Shown: piece by piece, positions 1 to 8,152 of the stretch
Position numbering within the stretch: position 1 is the stretch's first letter
Layout: every line of letters starts with the position of its first letter
Assembly (NCBI GenBank): GCA_036960565.1
Contig: JBALXQ010000010.1
Coordinates: 57,820 to 121,819 of the forward strand
DNA from: Bermanella sp036960565
Lineage (GTDB): Bacteria > Pseudomonadota > Gammaproteobacteria > Pseudomonadales > Oceanobacteraceae
Length of the DNA: 64,000 bases
Direction: 5' to 3'
Notes under the pieces: generated by a model
The model's database searches: none
What the model saw: only the letters and a program-made list of their open reading frames with translations
What the model was told of the DNA's origin: nothing
Translations under genes and position numbers: made by a program

Positions 1-48
1 CTTCACATTTTCATATAATTTCTACGGAATATTGGTTACTATGCGCCC

Positions 49-990
49 ATGAAAGATAGCAGCTTTATAATTAATAGTGCCATGGCGCGTGGCCTCGATG
101 TGGTTGGGGATCGTTGGGTATTATTAATATTACGTGACGCCTTCTTAGGGCGTACCCGCTTCGAAGAATTTCGCAAGTCTACCGGTGCCAGCCGCACCAC
201 GCTTACCCGCAGGCTAGAATCTTTGATCGCTGAAGATGTTATGTATAAACGTAACTACTCGGTGACGGGCAATCGCTTTGAATACAAGCTCACACAAAAA
301 GGCTGGGGCCTGTATCCCACCTCGTTATTGGCTTTGCAATGGGAACTAGAATGGACCGACATAAGCTCGAGCATTTTACCACCCGAACTAATACACGACA
401 GTTGTGGCCATGTGCTTATGCCCAGCACTGTTTGTCAGAATTGCCATGTGCCAATTGAAATAGGCGATGTTCAATGGCCGGAATTAGGAGAAACCCTAGA
501 CCAGCAGCTTGATGAAATACAAAGCTTTAATAAACGCAGAGTGCGCAGCGCCACCATTAGTGATCAGCATGAACTGCCATTGAGCCATGTGAGCGACCTA
601 ATTGGCGACCGCTGGACATTGCTCTTGTTAATATCGGCCTTTTTTGGCATCACCCGCTACGATGCTTTTTCAAAACAATTAAAAATAGCCTCTAATATTC
701 TAAGTGACCGCCTTAACTTATTGGTAGATGTGAATATATTTAGCCGCCAAAATTACCAGGAAAACCCTCCCCGTAGTGAATACCTATTAACTAAAAAAGG
801 TAAATCTCTTTATCCCTTAGTGATGACCATGCGCCAATGGGTTTTAGATTGGCTAGAAAAATCTGAGCAGGGTGAAATATTAATACACAAACACTGCGGT
901 AAAAAGCTGGTGGTGGATGTGGTTTGCAGTGCATGTGAACACCCACCTAGGCCTAGGGAAGTGATTATTACGAAAAATAACAACGGATAA
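49..990 (+). CDS. Tandem HxlR-type winged-helix transcriptional regulator
   Basis: Two HxlR winged-helix domains are fused in one chain (about residues 12-105 and 178-270). Each begins with the family signature: VVGDRWVLLILRD in the first and LIGDRWTLLLLIS in the second. Each domain is followed by a short Cys cluster with identical C-x9-C-x2-C spacing (C119/C129/C132 and C283/C293/C296), which suggests a small metal-binding tail. HxlR proteins normally have about 110 residues and act as dimers in responses to aldehydes, quinones or redox stress, so this 313-residue protein looks like a covalent pseudo-dimer. The domain calls are secure. The ligand, the target genes and metal binding are inference. 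It stands alone, with no obvious partner gene. Confidence 0.88.
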   Translation: MKDSSFIINSAMARGLDVVGDRWVLLILRDAFLGRTRFEEFRKSTGASRTTLTRRLESLIAEDVMYKRNYSVTGNRFEYKLTQKGWGLYPTSLLALQWELEWTDISSSILPPELIHDSCGHVLMPSTVCQNCHVPIEIGDVQWPELGETLDQQLDEIQSFNKRRVRSATISDQHELPLSHVSDLIGDRWTLLLLISAFFGITRYDAFSKQLKIASNILSDRLNLLVDVNIFSRQNYQENPPRSEYLLTKKGKSLYPLVMTMRQWVLDWLEKSEQGEILIHKHCGKKLVVDVVCSACEHPPRPREVIITKNNNG

Positions 991-1221
991 ACTTAGTCGA
1001 ATGTAAATATCTATCCCGGAAGGGATAATAGTTATTGATGAATCAAGCGAAACTCTCACCTCACTGCCTCCTTAAGAGTTAAACCCTGTCTATTGGCTCA
1101 AACACACACCAGAACTAACTGTTTCTCTTATCCTTTAAATTTAAGTAATATGCCTACTTTAATGACTGCCTAGCACTCATTCCCCTGATTTTAATGTTCT
1201 ATTTAAACAGAGTGACTTCTC

Positions 1222-1476
1222 ATGGTTATATTCATCACCAGTAAATCCGCGTTCCAAGAAATGCAAGCCACCATTCTGACCTTAAAACACCCTGTATGGT
1301 GTGCATCAGATGTATTAACGCTGGCGGAAACAAATGAGCTTTACAAGGCGGGTGTTGAATTAAGCGTGCTGGACGAAGAAGTGAATATAGAGACTCAACT
1401 TGGAATAGACAGCGCTTTGGAAATTATACGTGAGCATCACCCAGAGCAAGAGATTTGGGTAGAAGCCAAGGATTAA
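1222..1476 (+). CDS. Small hypothetical protein, 84 aa
   Basis: I do not recognise this protein. It is a short acidic soluble chain with no signal peptide or membrane segment. It has a single Cys (PVWCASDV) and an acidic C-terminal helix ending in WVEAKD. The upstream ribosome-binding site is weak (an AGAG run before ATG). It is isolated between the HxlR-type regulator and a repeat-rich intergenic stretch. Codon use resembles the neighbours, which is the main reason to accept it as real. Confidence 0.5.
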   Translation: MVIFITSKSAFQEMQATILTLKHPVWCASDVLTLAETNELYKAGVELSVLDEEVNIETQLGIDSALEIIREHHPEQEIWVEAKD

Positions 1477-1835
1477 ATTGAAAGCGCGAGGGGAGGTCTT
1501 TCTTTTTGCATAAAGCAAGACTCGAGTTTAATACTTTGTGGAGTATTTAAAGGTCTTCTTCCGCGACTTTTTTACTGAAAACATGCTTGAAGATTTTACT
1601 TTTTGGCCTAAAGTTTCAGCTTCATAACTAAACCTGACATGTGATTTAGCTCTTTTTTTTATAGCATACCTTTTGTCATTATTCTGTTTATAGTACCCAG
1701 AACTTCACTTTGTATTAGCTGGTTATGTTCAGTGTTTTTATTAATGTCTATTTCAGTATCTGCTAGTTTTTCTTTAACAAAAAACGCACCGATAACAACT
1801 TAGGCGTAAGTAGCGCTGAAATCGTTTTATTTTTA

Positions 1836-2100
1836 CCTACATGGATGTAGGTAGTAGAGCATTGCAGGAGCAATTGCCGATGCCTACATGGANNNNNNNN
1901 NNNNNNNNNNNNNNNNNNNNNNNNNNNNNNNNNNNNNNNNNNNNNNNNNNNNNNNNNNNNNNNNNNNNNNNNNNNNNNNNNNNNNNNNNNNNTGTAGGTA
2001 GTAGAGCAATGCAGGAGCAATTGCCGATGCCTACATGGATGTAGGTAGTAGAGCAATGCAGGAGCAATTGCCGATGCCTACATGGATGTAGGTAATAGAG
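1836..2100. repeat. 47-bp tandem repeat array with palindromic core
   Basis: The unit runs from TGTAGGTAGTAGAGCAATGC to GATGCCTACATGGA, with starts at 1846, 1993, 2040 and 2087. The last two intervals are exactly 47 bases. Each junction forms a near-palindrome, CCTACATGGATGTAGG, and each unit also contains GCAATTGC. Units are almost identical. The array is interrupted by the 100-N gap, so the true copy number is unknown. The structure resembles REP/BIME-type or other intergenic palindromic repeats. A related pair of units lies near 10.7 kb. Confidence 0.9.
1893..1992. other. Assembly gap of exactly 100 N
   Basis: The run is exactly 100 N and lies inside the 47-bp repeat array, immediately after a complete unit. 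A round 100 usually marks a gap of unknown size, consistent with an assembler failing on tandem repeats. Confidence 0.98.
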
Positions 2101-2218
2101 AAACGCATGGAGCAGTTTCCGGTACAGCTTCTGTAGGAAAAGGAAAAACATCTAGCCATAAATCAATCGAAAGTAAAAACCAAATTAAAGACCAATCACA
2201 TTAAAAACCCCCTCCAAC

Positions 2219-3202
2219 CTACCCCTTACAATCCTTAGGTAAACACCCAAACTGTTTTTTAAACTCCTGGGCAAAATGTCCCAAGTGGCTATAACCCACT
2301 TGAAAACCCGCATCCATGGCACTGAGCCCTTCTTCTAATATTAAACGCCGAGCTTCATTCATGCGTTGCTGCTGATAATAACGATGGGGTGTGTCGCCAT
2401 ACACTTGCTGAAATAACTGCCTGAGTTTATCGCGCCCTAACCCCACTGAAGATCCTATTTCGGTCAGTGACATTGGGTTTTGAAAATCACTGATTAATAA
2501 CTGGCGAGCTTTATGAATGCGTTGGCTGTCTTGTGGGCGTAACGCATTGGCTGCTGGTATGGGTGCACGTTGACCCAGTTGGGCAAACACACGGTTACAA
2601 ATTCCTAGCGTGGCTTGTAGTCGGTGCCAGGGTGAGTGGCTTTCAAAATTGCCGCGGACTAATTGCTGAAAGTACTCATCGCAGGTAGTTTGTAAATCGA
2701 AACCATGAAAGCGCGGTTGGTTATCATTAATAAACTCGGCCACATGTGGTGGCGGATTTTGCAGTAGGTGCTTCCAGACAGCGGGTTTCAAACGAATTAA
2801 TAATGATTGAATGTCGCTGGGCGCATCTAGTGTGACATCTAACGATAAGTGATGGTTATACAGGTAAATCATAGTGCCGCGTTTTTGCGTTGTGGGCACA
2901 GTGAGAGGCCCGGCATCGGCTACTAAGCTAGTGGAGTCGGTGAGCAGAATCGTCCAAACCGGGTGATCGGGTTCGGCGGTTCTTTGAATGGCCATGGGTT
3001 CTGACAAGGTGCCTTTCCAGAACACTAGCTCCACACCACTGGCCAGTTGCCAACCCTGCAATGAGGCTTGGTTAGGCTGGTCTTGTGACATATTAGCAAG
3101 GTACGCCACCAGCTGATCTATGTTGGTATTGGCTAGGGGCGAGACCTGTCTTTTCTCAGCGGTTATGGGCGCTTTTTGGGGCTTTTTTTTTGGCGCTGTC
3201 AT
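2219..3202 (-). CDS. AraC-family transcriptional regulator
   Basis: The C-terminal ~100 residues form the double helix-turn-helix typical of AraC/XylS regulators. The first helix pair is around SLTEIGSSVGLGRDKLRQLF and the second carries GYSHLGHFAQEFKKQFG. The N-terminal ~200 residues are a poorly conserved ligand or oligomerisation domain, and the N-terminus is rich in Lys and Pro. Length (327) is normal for the PchR-like group. It is divergent from the alkylsulfatase-like gene with about 180 bp between them, so that gene is a plausible target. The effector cannot be read from the sequence. Confidence 0.88.
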   Translation of the reverse strand: MTAPKKKPQKAPITAEKRQVSPLANTNIDQLVAYLANMSQDQPNQASLQGWQLASGVELVFWKGTLSEPMAIQRTAEPDHPVWTILLTDSTSLVADAGPLTVPTTQKRGTMIYLYNHHLSLDVTLDAPSDIQSLLIRLKPAVWKHLLQNPPPHVAEFINDNQPRFHGFDLQTTCDEYFQQLVRGNFESHSPWHRLQATLGICNRVFAQLGQRAPIPAANALRPQDSQRIHKARQLLISDFQNPMSLTEIGSSVGLGRDKLRQLFQQVYGDTPHRYYQQQRMNEARRLILEEGLSAMDAGFQVGYSHLGHFAQEFKKQFGCLPKDCKG

Positions 3203-3383
3203 GGGGTTGTGGCTACCTTAAGGTAAGAGCGCGGCTGTATTTGCTCGTTTATAGCCGAAGTAGGCCAGATTAGGGTCTCACTTTTCCAGTGCTAATTGGA
3301 TATTATTCCCGCTTTATTGGCTAATAGTAGCGCAAAATATCTGATTATACTGGCCTATGCCTTTTTTAATGTGAGTAATAATA

Positions 3384-5168
3384 ATGATAAAGACACTTTC
3401 CCTGATTTTAATGCCCTGGGCGCTGTTCATGGTCAGTGGCTGTTCGCAGCCTAATCCTGATGCTGATATAACCGTAGAGTCGCACCAGCCAGAAATATTT
3501 GAGGAGCATCGTAAACACTTCGAACCCAAGGTTTACCAAATTGCTGATCACAAATTGTGGTCTATCAACAACACCGACGACTGGCCCGCTAATAGTATTG
3601 TGGTGGAAGGGGATAAGGGTCTTATCGTTTATGATACTGGATTAACGCATCAGCAGGGTGAAGAAATTTTAGCCGAAATTCGCAAGTTCAGTGACAAACC
3701 TATCACCACCATCTTTTATTCTCACCACCATCCAGATCATTTTGGCGGCACCACGGGTTTGGTATCGGCAGAGGATGTAAAAGCGGGCAAGGTAAAAATC
3801 TTTGCATGGGATAATTTTGTTGAAGAAATGAACAGTGAATTTGGCCCCACCGCACCGGCTCAAGCGGTGCGCGTTATGTACTACAACGGCATGGCATTGC
3901 CTAAAGAAGAAAAACATTATCACGGTTGCTGCGGTACAAAATATCTGGGTGGCCATGCGGGTTACATAGCGCCTACCGATACCTTTTCAGAAAATACATC
4001 CCTCACCATTGAAGGCATTGAGATGGAAGTATTTTACACCGGCGGTGAAGCTAAGTCGGAATTTGGAATTTACTTTCCACAATTTAAAGCGGTAACGGTA
4101 GGGGACGAAATTTTTCACTCAGTACCTAATATTTACACTATACGTGGAGCCAAATATCGTGAGCCAGAAGGTTACATTCGCGCCGTAGATGCGGTGCTGA
4201 GCTACGACGTAGAATATCTTTTGGGTTCGCACTTAGTGCCTATTACTGGCAAAGAAAAAATAAAAGAAACGGTGACTAAGTATCGAGATTTAGTGCAGTG
4301 GATTAACGACCAATCTATTCGTTACATTAATAAGGGTTACGGTATTGAAGAATTAAAAGCTCAATTTACTGAGGTGCCCGAATACCTTGAAAATGGTTCG
4401 TTCTCGCAAGAAGTGTACGGTAGCTTCCGTCATATAGCGCCGCAAATATTCACCGGTTTAATGGGTTACTTTAGTGGTGATGCCATTGAATACCGTCCGA
4501 CCGCACCGGTGGAATCTGCAAGCCGTCATATAAAATTAATGGGCGGGCGCGATCAAGTGTATGCTGCTGCCAAAGAAGCTTATAACAAAGATGATTTTCA
4601 ATTTTCAGCGGAGTTGGTGACCTATTTAATACGTGTGGATCACGATGATACACAAGCACGCCAACTTAAAGCCCATGCCTTTAGACAAATGGGTTACAAC
4701 GAAATCAATACCACATGGCGCTCATGGTATCTTACTTCGGCATTGGAATTAGAAGGCAAGGTTAATCCCCGTGAAGAGGGGCAGAACCTAATGAAAAAAT
4801 ACGGTGCGACTCGGTTAGATACTATGACGGCCAAAGACATTCTTGAAGTGCTACGCTATCGTGTAAAAGCCGAAGAAGTGCAGGATGACCAGTTAATCGT
4901 TACTTATCATTTAACCGATACCAATGAAAAGGTCACCACTCAATTGCGTAATGGCGTGTTATTGGTTACTGATGGGCTAGCTAAAAACGCCGATGCTAGC
5001 CTTACCATGACTCGCGATACCTTTATTAAAATAGCAAAAAAAGAAACCGATATGCCGCAGGCGTTGTTAGATGGCTTGGCCGATTATGAAGGCAGTATTT
5101 TGTCTTTAAGGGCGTTTGGTAAAGCCTTTGATGAACATACCTTTATGGATAGAATGGTCGTGCGTTAA
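3384..5168 (+). CDS. Alkylsulfatase-like metallo-beta-lactamase lipoprotein
   Basis: The N-terminus is a lipoprotein signal ending in VSGC (Cys20). The metallo-beta-lactamase motif HHHPDHFGG gives H114, H116, D118 and H119 as zinc ligands. Downstream acidic residues (GGEAKSEFG, VGDEIFHS) and the His of LLGSHLVP match the second-site pattern of the SdsA1/BDS1 linear alkylsulfatases. A dimerisation region and a C-terminal SCP2-like domain (about 465-594) complete the family layout. Known members hydrolyse primary alkyl sulfates such as SDS. Substrate specificity here is inferred. The protein is probably anchored in the outer membrane or periplasm, and the divergent AraC gene may regulate it. 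Confidence 0.88.
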   Translation: MIKTLSLILMPWALFMVSGCSQPNPDADITVESHQPEIFEEHRKHFEPKVYQIADHKLWSINNTDDWPANSIVVEGDKGLIVYDTGLTHQQGEEILAEIRKFSDKPITTIFYSHHHPDHFGGTTGLVSAEDVKAGKVKIFAWDNFVEEMNSEFGPTAPAQAVRVMYYNGMALPKEEKHYHGCCGTKYLGGHAGYIAPTDTFSENTSLTIEGIEMEVFYTGGEAKSEFGIYFPQFKAVTVGDEIFHSVPNIYTIRGAKYREPEGYIRAVDAVLSYDVEYLLGSHLVPITGKEKIKETVTKYRDLVQWINDQSIRYINKGYGIEELKAQFTEVPEYLENGSFSQEVYGSFRHIAPQIFTGLMGYFSGDAIEYRPTAPVESASRHIKLMGGRDQVYAAAKEAYNKDDFQFSAELVTYLIRVDHDDTQARQLKAHAFRQMGYNEINTTWRSWYLTSALELEGKVNPREEGQNLMKKYGATRLDTMTAKDILEVLRYRVKAEEVQDDQLIVTYHLTDTNEKVTTQLRNGVLLVTDGLAKNADASLTMTRDTFIKIAKKETDMPQALLDGLADYEGSILSLRAFGKAFDEHTFMDRMVVR

Positions 5169-5576
5169 TAGTAATTAAATACTAGAAAAAATGTAGCAGT
5201 CAGGATTAGAGTTATCTGGCTGCTGTATTCACTTCCCTCTACACATCTTATGAAAACCTATATGTAAATTACCCAGTGACGCCCCATTTAAACTTTTCCT
5301 TTAAGCACTTTCTTTAAGCTCTTTATTTAAATAGATGACTAAAACGCGAGGTCTTTATCACCGGGTTTCACGGCTTAAAATAATAAACTAGCTAGCTCTC
5401 TTCTCTCTTTATAGGCTTATTGAATAACCGCCTCCCTCGGCTTTACACGCATAAATAGCAGGGCTATAACATATTCATGTATTGACCATTAATCATTTTT
5501 ACACTGTGCCTTTTATGCAAATAACGAATGTATTAATGCTTACTGATTATAACATTTCTTAATTATTGGAGGATTT
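5169..5576. other. Intergenic stretch, no gene seen
   Basis: About 400 AT-rich bases hold a possible hairpin just after the alkylsulfatase-like gene and otherwise nothing recognisable. The promoter for the following 109-residue gene presumably lies near its right end. Confidence 0.5.
5195..5224 (+). terminator. Possible hairpin after alkylsulfatase-like gene
   Basis: AGCAGTCAG pairs imperfectly with CTGGCTGCT (one wobble, one bulge) 27 bases after the stop codon. There is no clean T tract, so intrinsic termination is uncertain. Confidence 0.35.
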
Positions 5577-5906
5577 ATGAACAGTGAAATTGCCCAATAT
5601 GCCAATAATCTGGTAAATGGCAAACCCGGTGACGCAGCCAATTGTGATATGAAAAGTTCCTGTGTTCATCTTGTACAAGCACCGATCTCAACCGAGTTAT
5701 TTGATGACCTTAAAGCCATGGCGGCCATGTATGGGAATGATGCTCGGTGCATGGCAGGTGACCTTTTAGGACTGGCTATTAAGGAGGTATTTGCTTCATT
5801 GCCAGAAGCAAAATTTAAAGAGATTGAGGCTTCTAGGCAAGCGTATGACAAAAAAAGAGCCAAGCAACATATGGACGAACAACTATTTAATGCAGGAGGA
5901 TCTTAG
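5577..5906 (+). CDS. Hypothetical protein, 109 aa
   Basis: I do not recognise a family. The gene has a strong ribosome-binding site (GGAGG seven bases before ATG) and ends at a convergent hairpin, so it is likely real. The central part (about residues 36-75, around APISTELFDDLKAMAA) looks helical and faintly like a small DNA-binding or ribbon-helix-helix region, but this is weak. The C-terminus is charged and helical (EIEASRQAYDKKRAKQ). There is no signal peptide and no membrane segment. Confidence 0.6.
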   Translation: MNSEIAQYANNLVNGKPGDAANCDMKSSCVHLVQAPISTELFDDLKAMAAMYGNDARCMAGDLLGLAIKEVFASLPEAKFKEIEASRQAYDKKRAKQHMDEQLFNAGGS

Positions 5907-5938
5907 TTTTTAGCTGGTTAATATGCATGTAAAGATTG

Positions 5939-5961
5939 GGGGCTAGAACTTTCCTAGCCCC
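5939..5961. terminator. Convergent hairpin terminator
   Basis: A perfect 8-bp stem, GGGGCTAG/CTAGCCCC, with a 7-base loop lies between the convergent genes ending at 5906 and 5976. T-rich sequence is limited on either side, so the shape rather than the T tract supports the call. Confidence 0.6.
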
Positions 5962-5975
5962 ATAATTCAAAAAAT

Positions 5976-6728
5976 TTATAAATAAGCATCTCGAATTTTG
6001 GCCAACCTGCCATTTCTCTGCATTTTTTCAATTAGCCTATTCATGGCATCGAGGTGTTTTACACAAGGGGATTTCTTAGAAAATATCAGGTGGACCGGAT
6101 TCACCGCTATGGGCGTATCTAGCATCACAATCTCTTTGCTAAGGTTTAATTCTTTTAGTACGGAAGCGGCGGTAAAGGGGTCTAGCACTACAATGTCTGA
6201 GCGGCCTATATTGAGGCGTGCCAATTGTTGCTTAAAAGTATTTACTTCAGACATTTCAAGATGCTCCAGTATGTAGCTATCAAATTTATTACCTAGGCTG
6301 GTGCCTCTTATTAAATCTAGTTTCTTACCTGCTAAATCTTTAAATTTTTGGTAATTAAATTCTTTACCGCGTTTCACAAAAATATTTAGGGTGTCATTGG
6401 TAACGGGGAGAGTGAATAGGTATTGGTCTTTTCTTTGCTTGGTCCAGTAAACACCTGCCATCATGTCTATTTCACCATCGTCTAGCATTTTAATTGCCCG
6501 TGCCCAGGGCATTTTCACATTAAAACTAATGGTCAGGTTTAAGGCATCGGCCAGTGCCTGAGTGACATCATAAGCAATGCCTAGGGCCTGAGTTTTATCT
6601 GGATTACTGTAGGCAATTGGACGCCACTGATTAGAGCCCGATACGGTTAATTGCTCACATTCTTGGGCACTAGTATAAGAGAGGTTAAAAAGCAGCGCTA
6701 AAGCAAGTATCAGAGGACGTAATGGCAT
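5976..6728 (-). CDS. Periplasmic solute-binding protein, family 3-like
   Basis: A cleavable signal peptide (cleavage near YTSAQE) is followed by a bacterial extracellular solute-binding family 3 fold. Recognisable parts are the N-terminal WRPIAYSNPD, the GIAYDVTQALADALNL segment, the MPWARAIKMLDDGEIDMMAG segment typical of lobe I, and a C-terminal ending in RNGRLAKIRDAYL. Length (250) fits the family. No ABC permease or ATPase is adjacent, so it is an orphan binding protein that may serve a remote transporter or a sensory role. A 12-base sequence 63 bp upstream recurs near the broken relative at 41.6 kb. Confidence 0.82.
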   Translation of the reverse strand: MPLRPLILALALLFNLSYTSAQECEQLTVSGSNQWRPIAYSNPDKTQALGIAYDVTQALADALNLTISFNVKMPWARAIKMLDDGEIDMMAGVYWTKQRKDQYLFTLPVTNDTLNIFVKRGKEFNYQKFKDLAGKKLDLIRGTSLGNKFDSYILEHLEMSEVNTFKQQLARLNIGRSDIVVLDPFTAASVLKELNLSKEIVMLDTPIAVNPVHLIFSKKSPCVKHLDAMNRLIEKMQRNGRLAKIRDAYL

Positions 6729-6790
6729 GTGAACGCTCGTATATAGACAAAGATATATCTAACAAGGTTAATATTTCTTAGGGGCATTAA

Positions 6791-6802
6791 TGTAAACAGT
6801 CG
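6791..6802 (-). promoter_or_regulatory. 12-base motif shared by two binding-protein loci
   Basis: TGTAAACAGTCG lies 63 bp upstream of the solute-binding protein gene starting at 6728. The same 12 bases occur at 42013-42024, upstream of a truncated homologue on the same strand. A shared operator is possible but unproven. Confidence 0.3.
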
Positions 6803-6986
6803 CTTGGTTGGAGTTGCTGTAAGTGTAGAATAGCCGATTGGGTTGTGCCAATTTGAATTAGCTTTTTCTAGGCAAACGATTGCTGGCTAAAATGCCGTCA
6901 TTTTAGATACTCACTATCAAGATTACTGCTAGGGAATGGCTAAATTGATGCACTGATGAAATCTAATTTTCAATTACTCTAGCTCT

Positions 6987-7041
6987 AAAATACGGCCAAA
7001 AGAGCACGCTTTAAGTACTCTCTTTTTTAGCCGTATTTTTT
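6987..7041 (-). terminator. Rho-independent terminator
   Basis: AAAATACGGC (6987-6996) pairs with GCCGTATTTT, and an inner AAGAG/CTCTT pairing extends the stem. The structure reads with a T tract on the minus strand and follows the gene ending at 7069. Confidence 0.72.
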
Positions 7042-7068
7042 GAATGATACTAACTCTTGATGAATTAA

Positions 7069-7653
7069 TTATTGTAGGAAATTACGTTGAATTTTAAACA
7101 CATTAAATGTGCTTGCTGGCTTAAGTAAATTCTGTTGTGTTTGCTCGCTCCAACTTGATATTTTAGCTGACTCTAATTGATAGTCTTGTTTAGAGCTTTG
7201 AACTAAATCGAAACTAATGAGTGAGCTATTTTCTCTATTGTCTTTTTCACCAGAATTATCCGTATGCTTGGTAGTGGTAAGGCCATAGAATTGACCTTCT
7301 ATAAAAGTGACTTCGGTATCTTCTTTCACACTAAAAAAATGCCCATTAGATAAGAAAACTAGAGCATCATCACGAATGCCTTTTATTTCCAAAAAACGAG
7401 GATCTGTGTGTAATGCTTCAAAGGCTTCAAGGCTAGGCCATTGAAATAGGGCACTCATTTGAGGTTCATCAAGTTCACTGAGTGATTCGGTCACGGCGAA
7501 TGAACCTAACGACTGACCGCCAAGTTCATTTAAAATAGGCATGACTTTCGGGAAGTACTGGCCAAATAGTTGTGGCTCTTTACCCTCTTTAATACGGGCA
7601 AACGATATTTCAATGACGGTACCTGCTTTAAATAAAATAGTGTCTTGTTGCAT
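7069..7653 (-). CDS. Dimeric alpha-beta barrel (DUF1330-like) protein
   Basis: The N-terminal ~100 residues resemble the small ferredoxin-like dimeric alpha/beta barrel proteins of the DUF1330 group. Supporting segments are VIEISFARIKEG, a Gly-rich turn (ELGGQSLGSFAV), MSALFQWPSLEAFEAL and LHTDPRFLEIKGIRDDA. The remaining ~90 residues are not recognisable. There is no signal peptide. The fold assignment is moderate and no biochemical role can be given. It is monocistronic, with its own terminator. Confidence 0.6.
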   Translation of the reverse strand: MQQDTILFKAGTVIEISFARIKEGKEPQLFGQYFPKVMPILNELGGQSLGSFAVTESLSELDEPQMSALFQWPSLEAFEALHTDPRFLEIKGIRDDALVFLSNGHFFSVKEDTEVTFIEGQFYGLTTTKHTDNSGEKDNRENSSLISFDLVQSSKQDYQLESAKISSWSEQTQQNLLKPASTFNVFKIQRNFLQ

Positions 7654-8152
7654 GCTTGTTTCCTAATGCTTTTAAATAATCAATCTGGAGATCAGTTTCG
7701 CTTTAAATTTCGCTGTGATTGTACCGAATCAAGGCTTTAAGCTAAATCTGCAAATTTGCAAAAGGGGGTTGCATAAAGGTGGGTAGAGCCGGTTACCCTA
7801 GTGAACACAATAATAACTGTTATTTAAAATAGGCACTCTCATTTTTATGAATTGTAATTTAACGGCATTCACATCTCGATTTATTCCCCCGGTGTACGGC
7901 CATATCGGCCAACTTAACAGGCGTTGAGTATTTATCCTCAAGAATTGGCAGGCTATCCTTGTTTAAATCATTGCTAAAATAACGGTTGTAGTGCGCTTTT
8001 TCGTGTTTGTTATTTTAAATAATTGGACGATTTTAATTACCTGCTAGTTACGATGTGTTCAATCAAGCAAAAAAATAATGCTAAAAAGGCAACAAAGAAA
8101 ATCACTGATTAGTGACTCTTACTAATAAATATAATTATAAAAGGCGAAATCT
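7654..8152. other. Intergenic stretch, no gene seen
   Basis: About 500 AT-rich bases precede the PI-PLC-like gene. An imperfect palindrome (GGCCATATCGGCC, near 7898) was noted but has no clear role. The promoter of the downstream gene is expected near the right end. Confidence 0.5.

Larger units (their letters stand above)
1477..2218. other. Intergenic stretch with repeat array and assembly gap
   Basis: About 740 bases carry no credible gene. The left half is AT-rich and featureless. The right half holds the 47-bp tandem repeats and the N run described separately. Reading frames that cross the N run are artefacts of the repeats. Confidence 0.7.
6729..7068. other. Intergenic stretch with terminator and shared 12-mer
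   Basis: About 340 bases without a gene. It holds the terminator of the gene to its right (6987-7041) and the 12-base sequence TGTAAACAGTCG at 6791-6802. Nothing else was recognised. Confidence 0.6.

Noticed and set aside
1836..2100. CRISPR array
   Set aside because: The units are directly adjacent with no unique spacers and no cas genes nearby.
1763..2151. Open frames across the repeat array and N run on both strands
   Set aside because: They depend on the N run and on the repetitive 47-bp unit. There is no ribosome-binding site or protein similarity.
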